Shown: positions 54,861 through 63,780, counted from the stretch's first letter. The stretch is DNA of 64,000 nt from Verrucomicrobiota bacterium (GCA_018970725.1 JAGWVU010000020.1:24769-88768); one strand, 5' to 3'. Notes: a model not told the origin generated them from the sequence alone. A program made the numbers and translations.

Positions 54861-55244
54861 ATGAACCAGCCCCAGCCCCTCTCCGCTTTCAAGGACCAGA
54901 TCCTCAGCTGCCCAAAAATCCTCGACCTCATCGCAAACCACTACGGCGGGGAGGTGGAGGCCGCCCTGGCACGCTTCCAAGCCGGGAACGATGACGACCT
55001 CTGGGACTTGATCGCAGACCAGAAGCGGGGCTCCCTCGAGGAATTCGCCACCAGCCTGATGGCCGCCGCACCGGACGACGACGTCTTCGAGATCGAGATC
55101 CTCTCGGCCGGCCCGGTCTTCTGGATCCGGGCCAACGAATTCGAGGACATCGGTTATTTCGGTTCCCAATACGACGCGCTGGTCTACGCGGAAGACTACT
55201 TCGATCCCTACATCAGCGAGCTGGCGGATCGCGAGGAGGAGTGA
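54861..55244 (+). CDS. Small acidic protein, unknown function
   Basis: 127 residues, acidic, no signal peptide, no known domain. The middle stretch DDDVFEIEILSAGPVFWIRANEFEDIGYFGS looks conserved and probably forms beta strands. The ATG is preceded by about 190 bases that hold its promoter, divergent from the M48 gene; the glutamate dehydrogenase starts 42 bases downstream, so the two may share a transcript. Confidence 0.6.
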   Translation: MNQPQPLSAFKDQILSCPKILDLIANHYGGEVEAALARFQAGNDDDLWDLIADQKRGSLEEFATSLMAAAPDDDVFEIEILSAGPVFWIRANEFEDIGYFGSQYDALVYAEDYFDPYISELADREEE

Positions 55245-55286
55245 TCTGCCGCCCCCTCCTTGATCGGCCCCTCCCCTCACCTTCCC

Positions 55287-56561
55287 ATGTCCAAAGTCAT
55301 CATCTCCAGCCTTTACGAGTCCGACACCTTCAAAATGGCCTGCCGCCAGTTCGACATCGCGGCGGACGCCATCAACCTCCCGGAAAACATCCGCGACCGC
55401 ACCAAGTATCCCCGCCGCGCGATCGCCGTGGCCCTGCCGATCCAGCGTGAGGATGGAAGCGTCACCGTCTTCGAAGGCTACCGGGTCCAGCACAACCTCT
55501 CCACCGGCCCCTCCAAGGGCGGCATCCGTTTCCACCAGAACGTCACCATCGGCGAGGTGGCCGCCCTCGCCATGTGGATGAGTTGGAAGTGCTCCCTCGC
55601 CGGTCTCCCCTACGGAGGTGCCAAGGGCGGCGTCATCGTCGATCCGAACCAACTCAAGGAAATCGAGCTGGAACGGCTCTCCCGCCGTTACATGCAGGAA
55701 CTGGTGAACTTCGTCGGCCCGGAAATCGACATCCCCGCCCCTGACCTCGGCACCAACGAGAAAGTCATGGGCTGGATGATGGATACCTATTCGAACCACG
55801 CCGGGCGCATCGTCCCCGCGGTGGTCACGGGAAAACCGATCGCCCTCGGCGGTTCCGCGGGCCGGCGCGAAGCCACCGGAGCCGGCGTGGCTTACCTTGT
55901 GAAACGTTACCTCGAGGATCTTCGCATCCGTCCTGACGAGGCCACCGCCATCGTGCAGGGCTTTGGTAATGTGGGCAGCGAGACCGCCCTCGCGATGGAG
56001 GCTTATGGGATCCGCGTCATCGGCATTTCGGATTACACCACCGCCATTTACAATCCCAAGGGCATCGATCTCAAAAAGGCCCTCACCTATTTAAAATGCC
56101 AGCGCGTCCTGCACCATTTCGATGGCGGTGAGGCCATCTCCAACGAGGCTTTGCTGGAACAGCCTTGCACGGTTCTGGCCCCCTGCGCCCTCGAACGCGT
56201 CATCACCGAACAAAACGCCGCCAGGATCCAGTGCCGCATCCTCGCCGAGGGCGCCAACGGCCCCACCACCAACGCCGCCGACCGGATCCTGGAACAGCGC
56301 GAGGAGATCGAGGTGATTCCTGACATCCTGTGCAACTCCGGCGGCGTCATCGTGTCCTACTTCGAGTGGCTGCAGAACTTGCAGAGTTATTATTGGTCCA
56401 GGGACGAGGTCCTCTCCAAGCTCTTCACCATTCTCGACCGGGCCAAGGAGGCGGTGGAAACCCAAAAACGGAAAATGCAGTTCAGCCGCCGCCTCGCCGC
56501 CCAGACCCTCGGCATCCAACGCGTCGCCGACGCCAAGGCCGCCCGGGGTCTCTTCCCCTGA
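55287..56561 (+). CDS. gdhA: Glutamate dehydrogenase (Glu/Leu/Phe/Val family)
   Basis: 424 residues. Converts glutamate and 2-oxoglutarate with ammonia in the cytoplasm. The GDH signature LPYGGAKGGV with the catalytic Lys is present, as are GGIRFHQNVTIGEVAALAM, the nucleotide-binding VQGFGNVGSETA and the late CNSGGVIVSYFEWLQN. The ATG at 55287 (MSKVIISSLYESDTF) is preferred to a TTG nine codons upstream. The cofactor (NAD or NADP) is not decided. Confidence 0.92.
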   Translation: MSKVIISSLYESDTFKMACRQFDIAADAINLPENIRDRTKYPRRAIAVALPIQREDGSVTVFEGYRVQHNLSTGPSKGGIRFHQNVTIGEVAALAMWMSWKCSLAGLPYGGAKGGVIVDPNQLKEIELERLSRRYMQELVNFVGPEIDIPAPDLGTNEKVMGWMMDTYSNHAGRIVPAVVTGKPIALGGSAGRREATGAGVAYLVKRYLEDLRIRPDEATAIVQGFGNVGSETALAMEAYGIRVIGISDYTTAIYNPKGIDLKKALTYLKCQRVLHHFDGGEAISNEALLEQPCTVLAPCALERVITEQNAARIQCRILAEGANGPTTNAADRILEQREEIEVIPDILCNSGGVIVSYFEWLQNLQSYYWSRDEVLSKLFTILDRAKEAVETQKRKMQFSRRLAAQTLGIQRVADAKAARGLFP

Positions 56562-56573
56562 GCCGGTCGTCCC

Positions 56574-57797
56574 TCACCGCATCCCACCCACCATGAAGGC
56601 CCCGATCATCAACCGGTTTCCCGTGCTCGTCGCATCCTTCTCCTCCAGAACCCGGAGTTTCAGCGTGTGTCTTCCGGGGGACAATCCGGTCGTCAACAGG
56701 GCGTAACTATACCGCGGAAAATATTTCCCCGGCGCGGTGTCCACCACGCCCTTTTTCACCCCGCGCGGCCCCCCGTAGGCCGGGTCCGGAGCGGTGCCCA
56801 CCCCGTCATCCACCGTCCATTCGAATTTGCCGCCGTCCGCTTGGATGTTCAGGTAGATCCCTAGCGCCGTGCCCTCGAAGGAGAAGGCCAACGCCGCCCC
56901 CGCCTCCCGGGCGTTGATCGCCCCACCGGCATAACGACCGATCTTGCCGGACTTCGGATCCGGGGCGAGCCGCTCCCAGTCTCCGCTCAAGTCCGCCCGG
57001 GACGGCTCCACCAGCGCCACATGGGCGAACTCCTCGCTCACCAAAGGCGCGCCCAGTTGCGGCGCCGGGGAAGGCACCGCATCCATCTGCCCCTTCAACC
57101 ATCCGATGATGGCCTCCGCATAGAGCGAATGCCCCAGCTCATTGGGGTGCACCGCATCCCCCATGAACACCTGGCCCGGCTGGGTCCAGTCAAATTTCTT
57201 GGTATCCGCCCGTTGTTCTGCGGTCGGCTTCGGCCAATCCGTCCGCTTGGCGGCCGCGACCAACACGGGTTGCAGATCGATCTCAGGGATGCCGTAATGC
57301 CGCGCCACCGCCGGATAACTCACCCGCGGATGGTTCAAAGACCGGCTCGTGGTGTAGAGGAAAACAATCTCCGGACGGGTTGGCGACGCCCAGAGCTGCC
57401 GCACAATCCCTTCCACGGTCGCCTTCCGGAACTCGTTGGTCGGGTGCCCGTCGTTCAGGCTGAACTCGAGGAACACGAGGTCGGGGCGCTTGGCGATCAC
57501 GTCGGCGGCGCAACGAAACGCCCCCAGATCACTCCCCGTCCCGCCGATCGCGGCATTCACTTCCACCGTTTTGGCCCCGGGAAAGCTCTCCCGGATCCAC
57601 TTGAAGGTCTTCACCCGATACCCCGGCGCCGCGGTGATGCTGCCGCCAAAGTAAACGATCGTGGTCTCCTCTCCGGCCTTCAGCTTGGCAAAAACCCGGC
57701 CCAAAGTCCGCACCGGCGGCGGCTCGGCGGAACCAAGGGTGGACGGCAGGCCGACAAGCGCGAGGGCCATCAGGATTTGCAGCGGGGAAACGTTCAT
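56574..57797 (-). CDS. Exported SGNH/GDSL hydrolase with C-terminal beta domain
   Basis: 407 residues with a signal peptide (ILMALALVGLPSTLGSA). The SGNH blocks are visible: VYFGGSITAAPGY (Ser), AAIGGTGSDLG (Gly), EFSLNDGHP (Asn) and GDAVHPNELGHSLYA (Asp-His). Such enzymes remove acyl or acetyl groups from polysaccharides. Residues about 260-405 look like a carbohydrate-binding beta domain (SFEGTALGIYLNIQADGG, then YSYALLTTGLSPGRHTLKLRV). It is convergent with glutamate dehydrogenase, 12 bases apart. Confidence 0.85.
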   Translation of the reverse strand: MNVSPLQILMALALVGLPSTLGSAEPPPVRTLGRVFAKLKAGEETTIVYFGGSITAAPGYRVKTFKWIRESFPGAKTVEVNAAIGGTGSDLGAFRCAADVIAKRPDLVFLEFSLNDGHPTNEFRKATVEGIVRQLWASPTRPEIVFLYTTSRSLNHPRVSYPAVARHYGIPEIDLQPVLVAAAKRTDWPKPTAEQRADTKKFDWTQPGQVFMGDAVHPNELGHSLYAEAIIGWLKGQMDAVPSPAPQLGAPLVSEEFAHVALVEPSRADLSGDWERLAPDPKSGKIGRYAGGAINAREAGAALAFSFEGTALGIYLNIQADGGKFEWTVDDGVGTAPDPAYGGPRGVKKGVVDTAPGKYFPRYSYALLTTGLSPGRHTLKLRVLEEKDATSTGNRLMIGAFMVGGMR

Positions 57798-57852
57798 GAG
57801 TCGGGTTCCGGACCGGAGGCTTTCCCGGCCGCGCCGGAAAACGGACTTGTTT

Positions 57853-58638
57853 TCAAGGAGCGGCGCTCTGCTCGCGCATCCTCAAATAGCGTTGCCATGT
57901 GTTCAGCCCGCGCTGCTTTTGGAAGGAAATGGCGTCCTCGTTCTCGTGCCGGTATTCGGGCGGACGGTCCTTGCCGAAGGCCGCCGGTTCCCAGCCCGCG
58001 ATCATCCGGCCCGGGATGCCCTCGATGCGGACATACTGGGTCTCGGAAAGCGCATCGTCCCCGGAGATCTCCTTGAACATGTTGAACAACCGGTAACCAC
58101 CGGCGAACTCGGTGCCGGTCAGTTGGAAACATTGGCCCACGGTGCGGACCCGGCCCTTGGAGAAGTAATACCAAACCGATGTCACGCTCCGCGGCGGCAA
58201 ATCGCCTTGTCGCTCGGCCTCGAGCCGCAGCCGCAGGATGCCGGGTGCCGGCGCATGGAAATAGCGGCTGACCGTCCGGCCCTCCCCTTCCCCGTCGTCT
58301 CCCCGGTCGGGCGGCCCGAGCATGTCCTCACACTCCGCGAAGCTCTTGCCGAGAAACCGGCCCGGGGACAACCAACCACGGCTCCCGGCTCCGCGCCCGC
58401 CCAACTCCCGGGCCAGACCGCTGCTGCGGTCGCTCAACCGGGACAGCGGCACGGAAAACCTTTTGCCCTCCTTTTCGATGACCACGACTTCCCCTTCGAG
58501 GCGGATGAACTCCGCCCGGATGACCCGGCCGTCCCGGTCGGTCCATTCCTCGGCCGCCCCCAACCGTTCGCCGGAGAAAGCCGCCCACAACATCAGCAAC
58601 AGCGCCAAGCCTGAGATGGGGAATCCCTTGTTCTTCAT
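57853..58638 (-). CDS. SHD1-domain exported protein
   Basis: 261 residues from MKNKGFPISGLALLLMLWAAF, a signal peptide; the frame extends upstream but without meaning. Residues about 30-75 (WTDRDGRVIRAEFIRLEG, VVVIEKEGKRFSVPLSRLS) are an SHD1-like domain, a small beta-barrel widely found in PVC secreted proteins with no known biochemical role. The rest (about 95-261) is unassigned, and it ends with a likely helical tail. It is divergent from the amidase gene, with about 200 bases between the starts. Confidence 0.8.
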   Translation of the reverse strand: MKNKGFPISGLALLLMLWAAFSGERLGAAEEWTDRDGRVIRAEFIRLEGEVVVIEKEGKRFSVPLSRLSDRSSGLARELGGRGAGSRGWLSPGRFLGKSFAECEDMLGPPDRGDDGEGEGRTVSRYFHAPAPGILRLRLEAERQGDLPPRSVTSVWYYFSKGRVRTVGQCFQLTGTEFAGGYRLFNMFKEISGDDALSETQYVRIEGIPGRMIAGWEPAAFGKDRPPEYRHENEDAISFQKQRGLNTWQRYLRMREQSAAP

Positions 58639-58845
58639 GTGGTCCGCGCGGGTCGGCAAGTCGCCCGGCTCCCTGCAGTTCAGCGACAAATGGCGGTCCG
58701 GGTCAAGAACTTTGCGGAGCTTCGGGGAATGGCTCCTACGGCAAACCCACAACAGGGTGAATCGGCGGATTTTCGTCATGCCAGTGATTTGCGTCCCGGA
58801 ACCTCCGGCCCCATGATGCTCCGCCCACCGGAAAACCTACCCCTC

Positions 58846-60429
58846 ATGCACCTTCTTCGTCCCGAAACCGACCCCGCACCGCCCCGCCCCGGAAAGAGGT
58901 GGTGCCCCGGTCTCTTTTGGGGCCTTCTCCTGCTGCTGCTCCCGGTCGCCGCCCCGGCCCAGGAACGCATCTACATCGATCCCGGGCACGGTGGTTCGGA
59001 TCCGGGAGCGGTCCATGCCCGGCAGGGGACCCGCGAGGCGGACCGCGTGCTCGTGACCGGCTTGGAACTGAAACGTCTTCTGGAGTTGGACACCGCAGAC
59101 CCGGCCGGGGGCGGTTCCTGGACCGTCAAGATCTCGCGCACCACGGACGTCTTCGTCCCGCTGGGGACGCGGAGCGCGGAAGCCAACGCCTGGGGCGCCG
59201 GGCGGTTCATCTCGATCCACCAGAACGCCTACAACGAAACGGCCAACGGCACCGAAACCTTCTCTCTCACCGGCAACGGTCCCGCCGCCGATCTCCGCGA
59301 CTTGATCCAGGAAGAAGCCCTCAAAGCCTGGGGCCTGGCCGACCGCGGCACCAAGACCGCCGGGTTCTCCGTGCTCCGCAACTCTTCAATGCCGGCGGTG
59401 CTCACTGAAATGGGATTCATCGACTCCCCCCTCGACCACCCTTCCTGCGCTTCCGACGCCAAGTGCAAGCTTTACGCGAGGCACCTGCTCTTCGCTTTGC
59501 AAAGGCACTACGGTCTGGCCCCATATCTCCCCGGAGCGGTGACCATCGTGGTCGACAACCGTTCTCCGGAAGCCTACGAGGAGACCGGGCATTGGGAGAC
59601 CTCACCCTACAAGGGGGGATGGGACCGGGACTCGCGCTGGGCCAACGTGTTGGATGAAAACCCGGCCAACACCGCCCGGTTCCACCCTGTGTTACCAAAG
59701 GCCGGTCGTTATGCCATCTCCGTCTGGTGGCTCGCCGGGGCAAACCGCTCGCCGGGGGCCGCCTTCGTCATCCGGCACTCCGCAGGCTCCACCAAAATCC
59801 AACGGGATCAGCGCGAGGGCGGCGGAAAGTGGAACCTTCTCGGAGAATTCGATTTCCCGGCCGGGCCCGGCGCCGAGGTCGTGCTCAGCGGAGCGCTTTC
59901 CGCGCCCGGGACCGGAATGAACCTGGCCACCGTGATTTCCGCCGATGCCGTCCGCTTCCTCCGGGTGGGCGATGTCTCGGGCACGCCGACCCTGCCTCCA
60001 CAGGAACCGCGGCCTTCTCCACGGGAAATCGTGATCGACAACGGCGGCCCCGACTTCAGCGCCCCCTCCGGCCGTTGGGTCCGGGCCACGCGGCCTCCCG
60101 GGTTCCTCGGGGCGGATTATCGGACCCGCCGGGTCGAAGCGACCAGCGATCCGGCGACCTGGTCCGCCGATCTCCCCGAAGGCGGCACCTGGGAGGTCTT
60201 CGCCCGCTGGCCCGCGGGTAGAAACCGCAGCGGAGTGGCTCCCTACCTGATTCTCCACCAGGGCGGGACCTCCACCCGCACGGTCAACCAACGGAAGAAT
60301 GACAACGTCTGGGTCTCCCTCGGCACTTACACCTTCCCCGCCGGGAAGGCTCCCCGCGTCCTGCTCTCCTGCTGGGCGCGTTCGGGGGAACTGGTGGCCG
60401 CAGATGCCATCAAACTCGTCCGCCGCTGA
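58846..60429 (+). CDS. N-acetylmuramoyl-L-alanine amidase with two golvesin-like domains
   Basis: 527 residues. The ATG at 58846 gives a signal peptide with a hydrophobic core (LFWGLLLLLLPVAAPAQ); ATGs at 58813 and 58816 are alternatives. Residues about 41-225 are an Amidase_3 domain: IYIDPGHGGSDPGAV (H48), E64, ISIHQNAYNE (His) and VLTEMGFIDS (Glu) give the zinc and catalytic residues. It cuts the bond between MurNAc and the stem peptide. Two golvesin-like beta domains follow (about 245-370, VVDNRSPEAYEETGHW, and about 395-525, IVIDNGGPDFSAPSGRW). These resemble the insert of the DUF1549 protein at 9542 and may bind cell-surface polymers. Confidence 0.85.
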   Translation: MHLLRPETDPAPPRPGKRWCPGLFWGLLLLLLPVAAPAQERIYIDPGHGGSDPGAVHARQGTREADRVLVTGLELKRLLELDTADPAGGGSWTVKISRTTDVFVPLGTRSAEANAWGAGRFISIHQNAYNETANGTETFSLTGNGPAADLRDLIQEEALKAWGLADRGTKTAGFSVLRNSSMPAVLTEMGFIDSPLDHPSCASDAKCKLYARHLLFALQRHYGLAPYLPGAVTIVVDNRSPEAYEETGHWETSPYKGGWDRDSRWANVLDENPANTARFHPVLPKAGRYAISVWWLAGANRSPGAAFVIRHSAGSTKIQRDQREGGGKWNLLGEFDFPAGPGAEVVLSGALSAPGTGMNLATVISADAVRFLRVGDVSGTPTLPPQEPRPSPREIVIDNGGPDFSAPSGRWVRATRPPGFLGADYRTRRVEATSDPATWSADLPEGGTWEVFARWPAGRNRSGVAPYLILHQGGTSTRTVNQRKNDNVWVSLGTYTFPAGKAPRVLLSCWARSGELVAADAIKLVRR

Positions 60430-60588
60430 ATCCCCGCTTCCCGGAAATCACTCGGTCAGGGCCTGCGAGCCTGTCGGGGCTCTCCATTTCTTTTCCAAAA
60501 TGAAGCCCTTCGCGGCGTCGTGGAATATTTCAACGGGCTCTGAACTCGGGCTCGCCAAATCCGGATTCGGCACCTAAGATCCTGTCCC

Positions 60589-61986
60589 ATGACTCCGGAA
60601 TCCCCTGCTCTTCGCCCCGCCACGAGCCGTCGCCGCTTCCTCCGGGAAAGCGCCACCCTCGGCGCCGCTCTCACCGTCGGCTCCACCCTCTCCCGCAGTG
60701 CCTTGGCCGCCACCAACAAAAACAGCAAACTCCGCATCTTCCAAATCGGTGTCGGTGGCATCGGAGCCTTGCAACGGGACAACCTGACCGATCACCCGAT
60801 GGTGGAATGGGCCGGCTTTTGTGACGTCGACAAATATGCCCGGGACCGCATGGAAGTGAAATTCCCCGGGACCTTCCTCACCGCGGACTATCGCGAGGCC
60901 TTTGCCGACCACCTGGACAAGTTCGATGCCGTCATCGTGGACACGCCGGACTTTCACCACGCACCCATGATGATCACGGCGCTGAAGCACAAGAAACATG
61001 TCTACGGACAGAAACCGCTTGTTCACCAGCTCGATGAATTGCGCCTCATGAAAGAGGCCCTCGCCGCCCGTCCCGGACTTTTCACCCAGATGGGCAACCA
61101 ACGCGCCTGTCTGCCCGGCCGCATGCAGGCGGTGGAATTGCTCAAATCCAATCGGCTCGGAAAACCGGTCGAAGCCCATGTCTGGACCGGCACCGTGGCC
61201 CTGAACACCTACTTCGTGGAGCCATGGAGCGGTCTGCCGGACGCCATGCCGGTGCCGCCAACGCTGGACTGGGATCTTTGGAACGGTCCCTTGGCGCAAC
61301 CGATGCCCTTCCACCCGGAACGCATGTTCCCCCGCCGCTGGCGCGCCTATTGGGAAACGGGCGGCGGCCAACTCGCGGATTGGGGCTGCCACCTCCTCGA
61401 TGTCCTCTACTTCGCCTATGATCTCCCCTCCCCTGTGGCCGTGCAAAGCAACACCATGCAGGCGGCGAACACCGGGCACTCCGCCTACAACCAGTGCACC
61501 CTCACCTACCCGGGTGGCGCCAAATTCGCCCGGCCCAACTTTGTCGTCCACTACAACGACAGTATGATCCGCCCCTCGTTCGCCTCGCTCGGCCTGCCAG
61601 TGTCCGCCATCACGAGCAACGCGACGTTGATCGTTTGTGAGGAAGGCAGTCTCGTCCTCGAGGCCAACGGCAAAATGGAAATCTACCGCAAGGGCAAACT
61701 CGTGGCCGACGAACCGATGCCCGAGGTGGCTCCGCGCAATCACTGGAAGGACTGGGCGGACTGCTGCCTGGGAGACGTCAAGCCTCTCTGGACCCAGTTC
61801 GACATCGGCGTGCGCATCACCGAGCCCGCCCTCCTCGCCGTGAAGGCCACAAGGTTCCCCGGTCAGGAATTGCTCTGGGACGGCAAGGCACATCGCTTCA
61901 CCAATCACGAAGAGGCCAACGCCACCTTGCTCTCCCGAACCTACCGCGAAGGCTTCGCCCCACCCTCCCTGGCCCAAATCGGCTGA
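60589..61986 (+). CDS. Gfo/Idh/MocA-family oxidoreductase (Tat-exported)
   Basis: 465 residues with a twin-arginine signal (ATSRRRFLRESATLGAAL). The NAD-binding fold begins at LRIFQIGVGGIGALQRDN, and the second motif GQKPLVHQLDELRLMKEA stands in place of the usual EKP. The later DWGCHLLDVLYFAYDLP segment is typical of the family. These enzymes oxidise or reduce sugars and polyols; exported forms are frequent in PVC bacteria. The substrate is unknown. It is preceded by a 159-base gap after the amidase gene. Confidence 0.88.
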   Translation: MTPESPALRPATSRRRFLRESATLGAALTVGSTLSRSALAATNKNSKLRIFQIGVGGIGALQRDNLTDHPMVEWAGFCDVDKYARDRMEVKFPGTFLTADYREAFADHLDKFDAVIVDTPDFHHAPMMITALKHKKHVYGQKPLVHQLDELRLMKEALAARPGLFTQMGNQRACLPGRMQAVELLKSNRLGKPVEAHVWTGTVALNTYFVEPWSGLPDAMPVPPTLDWDLWNGPLAQPMPFHPERMFPRRWRAYWETGGGQLADWGCHLLDVLYFAYDLPSPVAVQSNTMQAANTGHSAYNQCTLTYPGGAKFARPNFVVHYNDSMIRPSFASLGLPVSAITSNATLIVCEEGSLVLEANGKMEIYRKGKLVADEPMPEVAPRNHWKDWADCCLGDVKPLWTQFDIGVRITEPALLAVKATRFPGQELLWDGKAHRFTNHEEANATLLSRTYREGFAPPSLAQIG

Positions 61987-62188
61987 ACCCGGGCCTCGTT
62001 CTCCGCCCGCGGCGGCTTGGAGACCGCGCCGGGCCGCCGGGAATCATGGATGCTTCTCCATGCATCCCGGCGGTTCCGGAGCGCACGGAGAGGACTCGAT
62101 GGCAACGAAGCCCCCTGGCCAATTTCCGTCGGGGGTAAAATCCGCCCAGCCGGGGAGAATGGAAACAGTGAAGCAGGATTCCTGTCGC
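61987..62188. other. Intergenic remnant region, no clear gene
   Basis: About 200 bases between the oxidoreductase and the HsdS remnant. A short minus-strand frame here (62044-62226, containing FTVSILPGWADFTPDGNW and ending CMEKHP) looks protein-like but overlaps the HsdS remnant and has no start signal. It is left unannotated; it may be the tail of an inserted or decayed element. Confidence 0.3.
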
Positions 62189-62389
62189 CTTCTTGTTGAT
62201 TCGACCTTCATTGATGTCGAGGACACGGAGGCAGCGAACGCCGTTCGTGACGCTGGGCCCCGTTTGCACGATTCCCTATGAAATTGGTCGTTGAGGCTCG
62301 GTGATCTCCGACAACGCCTTCACCTCCCAATCCTCCGGAATAACCCCCACCTCGGTCTGTTTGTAGCCGGATTTCATTCTCGCACTCAT
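62189..62389 (-). pseudogene. hsdS: Type I restriction specificity subunit (HsdS) N-terminal remnant with in-frame stop
   Basis: From the ATG at 62389 the sequence runs KSGYKQTEVGVIPEDWEV, then EITEPQRPIS, a TAG, and in the same frame GIVQTGPSVTNGVRCLRVLD and INEGRINKK. This is the start of the first target-recognition domain of HsdS. The TAG stands where family members have Tyr in PISYGIVQTG. After about residue 67 similarity stops, so both a nonsense codon and a truncation have destroyed it. Its ATG overlaps the stop of the small frame upstream (ATGA), showing that it was once part of an operon with fic. No hsdM or hsdR is in the window. Confidence 0.7.
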
Positions 62390-62496
62390 GGCTCCACCTC
62401 CGTTTCCTCTGAGGCCCACATCCTGCGGCAGCAGTTGATGTAGTCTCCCGTAGCGGCGGGGTCGAATGGAGGATTGCGGGTCATAGCGAGGGTCAT
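62386..62496 (-). CDS. Small protein (36 residues) coupled to fic and hsdS
   Basis: The ATG overlaps the fic stop (ATGA) and the TGA overlaps the hsdS-remnant start (again ATGA). The predicted peptide begins MTLAMTRNPPFDPAAT and ends ASEETEVEP, with a Cys-Cys pair and an acidic tail. The perfect double coupling argues that it was translated as a link in the operon. It could also be the end piece of a larger decayed gene, because a second ATG lies four codons in. No family is recognised. Confidence 0.45.
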   Translation of the reverse strand: MTLAMTRNPPFDPAATGDYINCCRRMWASEETEVEP

Positions 62497-63656
62497 ATCG
62501 GCTGGCCTCCTTCGTTGAGGACGTTGAGGTAGGCATCGTAAACGAAGACCCGGTTGCGACGCTGGCCGGTGAGTTCGCGGGCGATGCCCAGGGTGATGAG
62601 GGAATTCATGGATTTGCCGGCGGTGGGGAAGGTCATTCCATGGACATCACGCAAATGGTTGAGCGTAAGGACCGGACGTTGGCGTAGGACGTTGAGAACG
62701 CGGAGCGCATTGGAAGCGGTGCGTCCGGTTTCCTGAACTCGACGGGTGTCGGTCTCAAAGAGATCGACCAAACGGCGGGCGGTCTGGACGGCTCCTCGGG
62801 CGGTTTCTTCCACGCCTTCCAAAAAGAAATCTACCCAGGCTTCCCAGTCACCCGTGGTCCGGACCCGATCCAAGAGGTCGTAGTAGACGGACCGGTGTTG
62901 CTTCAGGTAGAGGGAAAGATAGAGCAACGGCTGGGCCAGCAATCCCCCATGGTGGAGGAGCAGCGCAATGAGAAGCCGCCCGAGACGGCCGTTGCCATCG
63001 AGGAAGGGGTGGATGGTCTCGAATTGAACATGGGCCAGCGCCGCCTTCACCAAAATGGGCACGCCGCTCGTTTCATCATGGAGGAAGCGCTCCAAGGCGG
63101 CCATGCAAGGTTCCACCTCGTGCGGCGGTGGTGGCACGAATCGCGCATTGCCCGGCCGGGTGCCTCCAATCCAGTTCTGGCTCCGGCGAAATTCTCCCGG
63201 TAACTTGTCGCTGCCCCGGCCCTTCGACATCAAGGCACCGTGCATCTCGCGAAGGAGCCGATTCGAAACCGGAAACCCGTCGCGGAGCCGGTCCATCCCA
63301 AGCTCCAGGGCGGCGATGTAATTCGAGACCTCGACGACATCATCCACGGGCGTTCCCGGGACTTCCTCAAGCTCGAAGAGGAGCAGGTCCGAGAGAGAAG
63401 ATTGAGTGCCTTCAATCTGTGAGGAAAGGACCGCCTCCCGCCGGACATAGGAGTAGAGGAAGAGATGCGGATCGGGCAAAAGGGTGCTGATGCTGTCCAA
63501 CCTCCCGACGGCGAGGGTAGCCCGCTCCAGGAGCATTTGCCGGGCGCCACCGATCTCCAGGGAAGGGACCGGAGGCAACGGCGACGGCACAAACGCACGC
63601 ACCGTTTCCCCAGCGGTGGCGGTGGAGTGGTAGGTGCCCGTGGCGTCCCGAATCAT
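62493..63656 (-). CDS. Fic-domain protein (class II, intact motif)
   Basis: 387 residues. The Fic motif HPFLDGNGRLGR (H216-R227) is complete, so it should transfer AMP (or another nucleotide) to a target protein. An N-terminal inhibitory motif (S78 to G83, SSQIEG) places it in class II, where the enzyme is held inactive until released. A helix-turn-helix-like tail (about 310-387, VLNVLRQRPVLTLNHLRDVHG) may bind DNA. Such Fic proteins are often found within type I restriction loci; the HsdS remnant just downstream fits. The start is the ATG preceded by AAAGG. Confidence 0.88.
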   Translation of the reverse strand: MIRDATGTYHSTATAGETVRAFVPSPLPPVPSLEIGGARQMLLERATLAVGRLDSISTLLPDPHLFLYSYVRREAVLSSQIEGTQSSLSDLLLFELEEVPGTPVDDVVEVSNYIAALELGMDRLRDGFPVSNRLLREMHGALMSKGRGSDKLPGEFRRSQNWIGGTRPGNARFVPPPPHEVEPCMAALERFLHDETSGVPILVKAALAHVQFETIHPFLDGNGRLGRLLIALLLHHGGLLAQPLLYLSLYLKQHRSVYYDLLDRVRTTGDWEAWVDFFLEGVEETARGAVQTARRLVDLFETDTRRVQETGRTASNALRVLNVLRQRPVLTLNHLRDVHGMTFPTAGKSMNSLITLGIARELTGQRRNRVFVYDAYLNVLNEGGQPI

Positions 63657-63665
63657 GACCTGAAC

Positions 63666-63716
63666 CTTTAATAAGAAGAAACGTTATTAAAGAAAAAACC
63701 AGATTTCTTTAATAAG
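63666..63716. promoter_or_regulatory. AT-rich region with three copies of CTTTAATAA in inverted order upstream of fic
   Basis: CTTTAATAA occurs at 63666-63674 and 63707-63715 in direct orientation and at 63684-63692 inverted. The second and third copies extend to a perfect 12-base inverted repeat (TTATTAAAGAAA at 63684-63695, TTTCTTTAATAA at 63704-63715). The region lies just before fic and between fic and the transposase, in otherwise GC-rich DNA. It looks like an operator for a regulator or, alternatively, a bidirectional terminator. Confidence 0.6.
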
Positions 63717-63780
63717 AACTCACTCCCATCTTCTTGAGGTGACCGTCCACCTTCGCGGGGGGTATGGTCGAAAATTGTGG

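Noticed and set aside
62044..62226. Short minus-strand frame with FTVSILPGWADFTPDGNW and CMEKHP
   Set aside because: Sounds protein-like but overlaps the HsdS remnant, has no convincing start, and I cannot tie it to a family.
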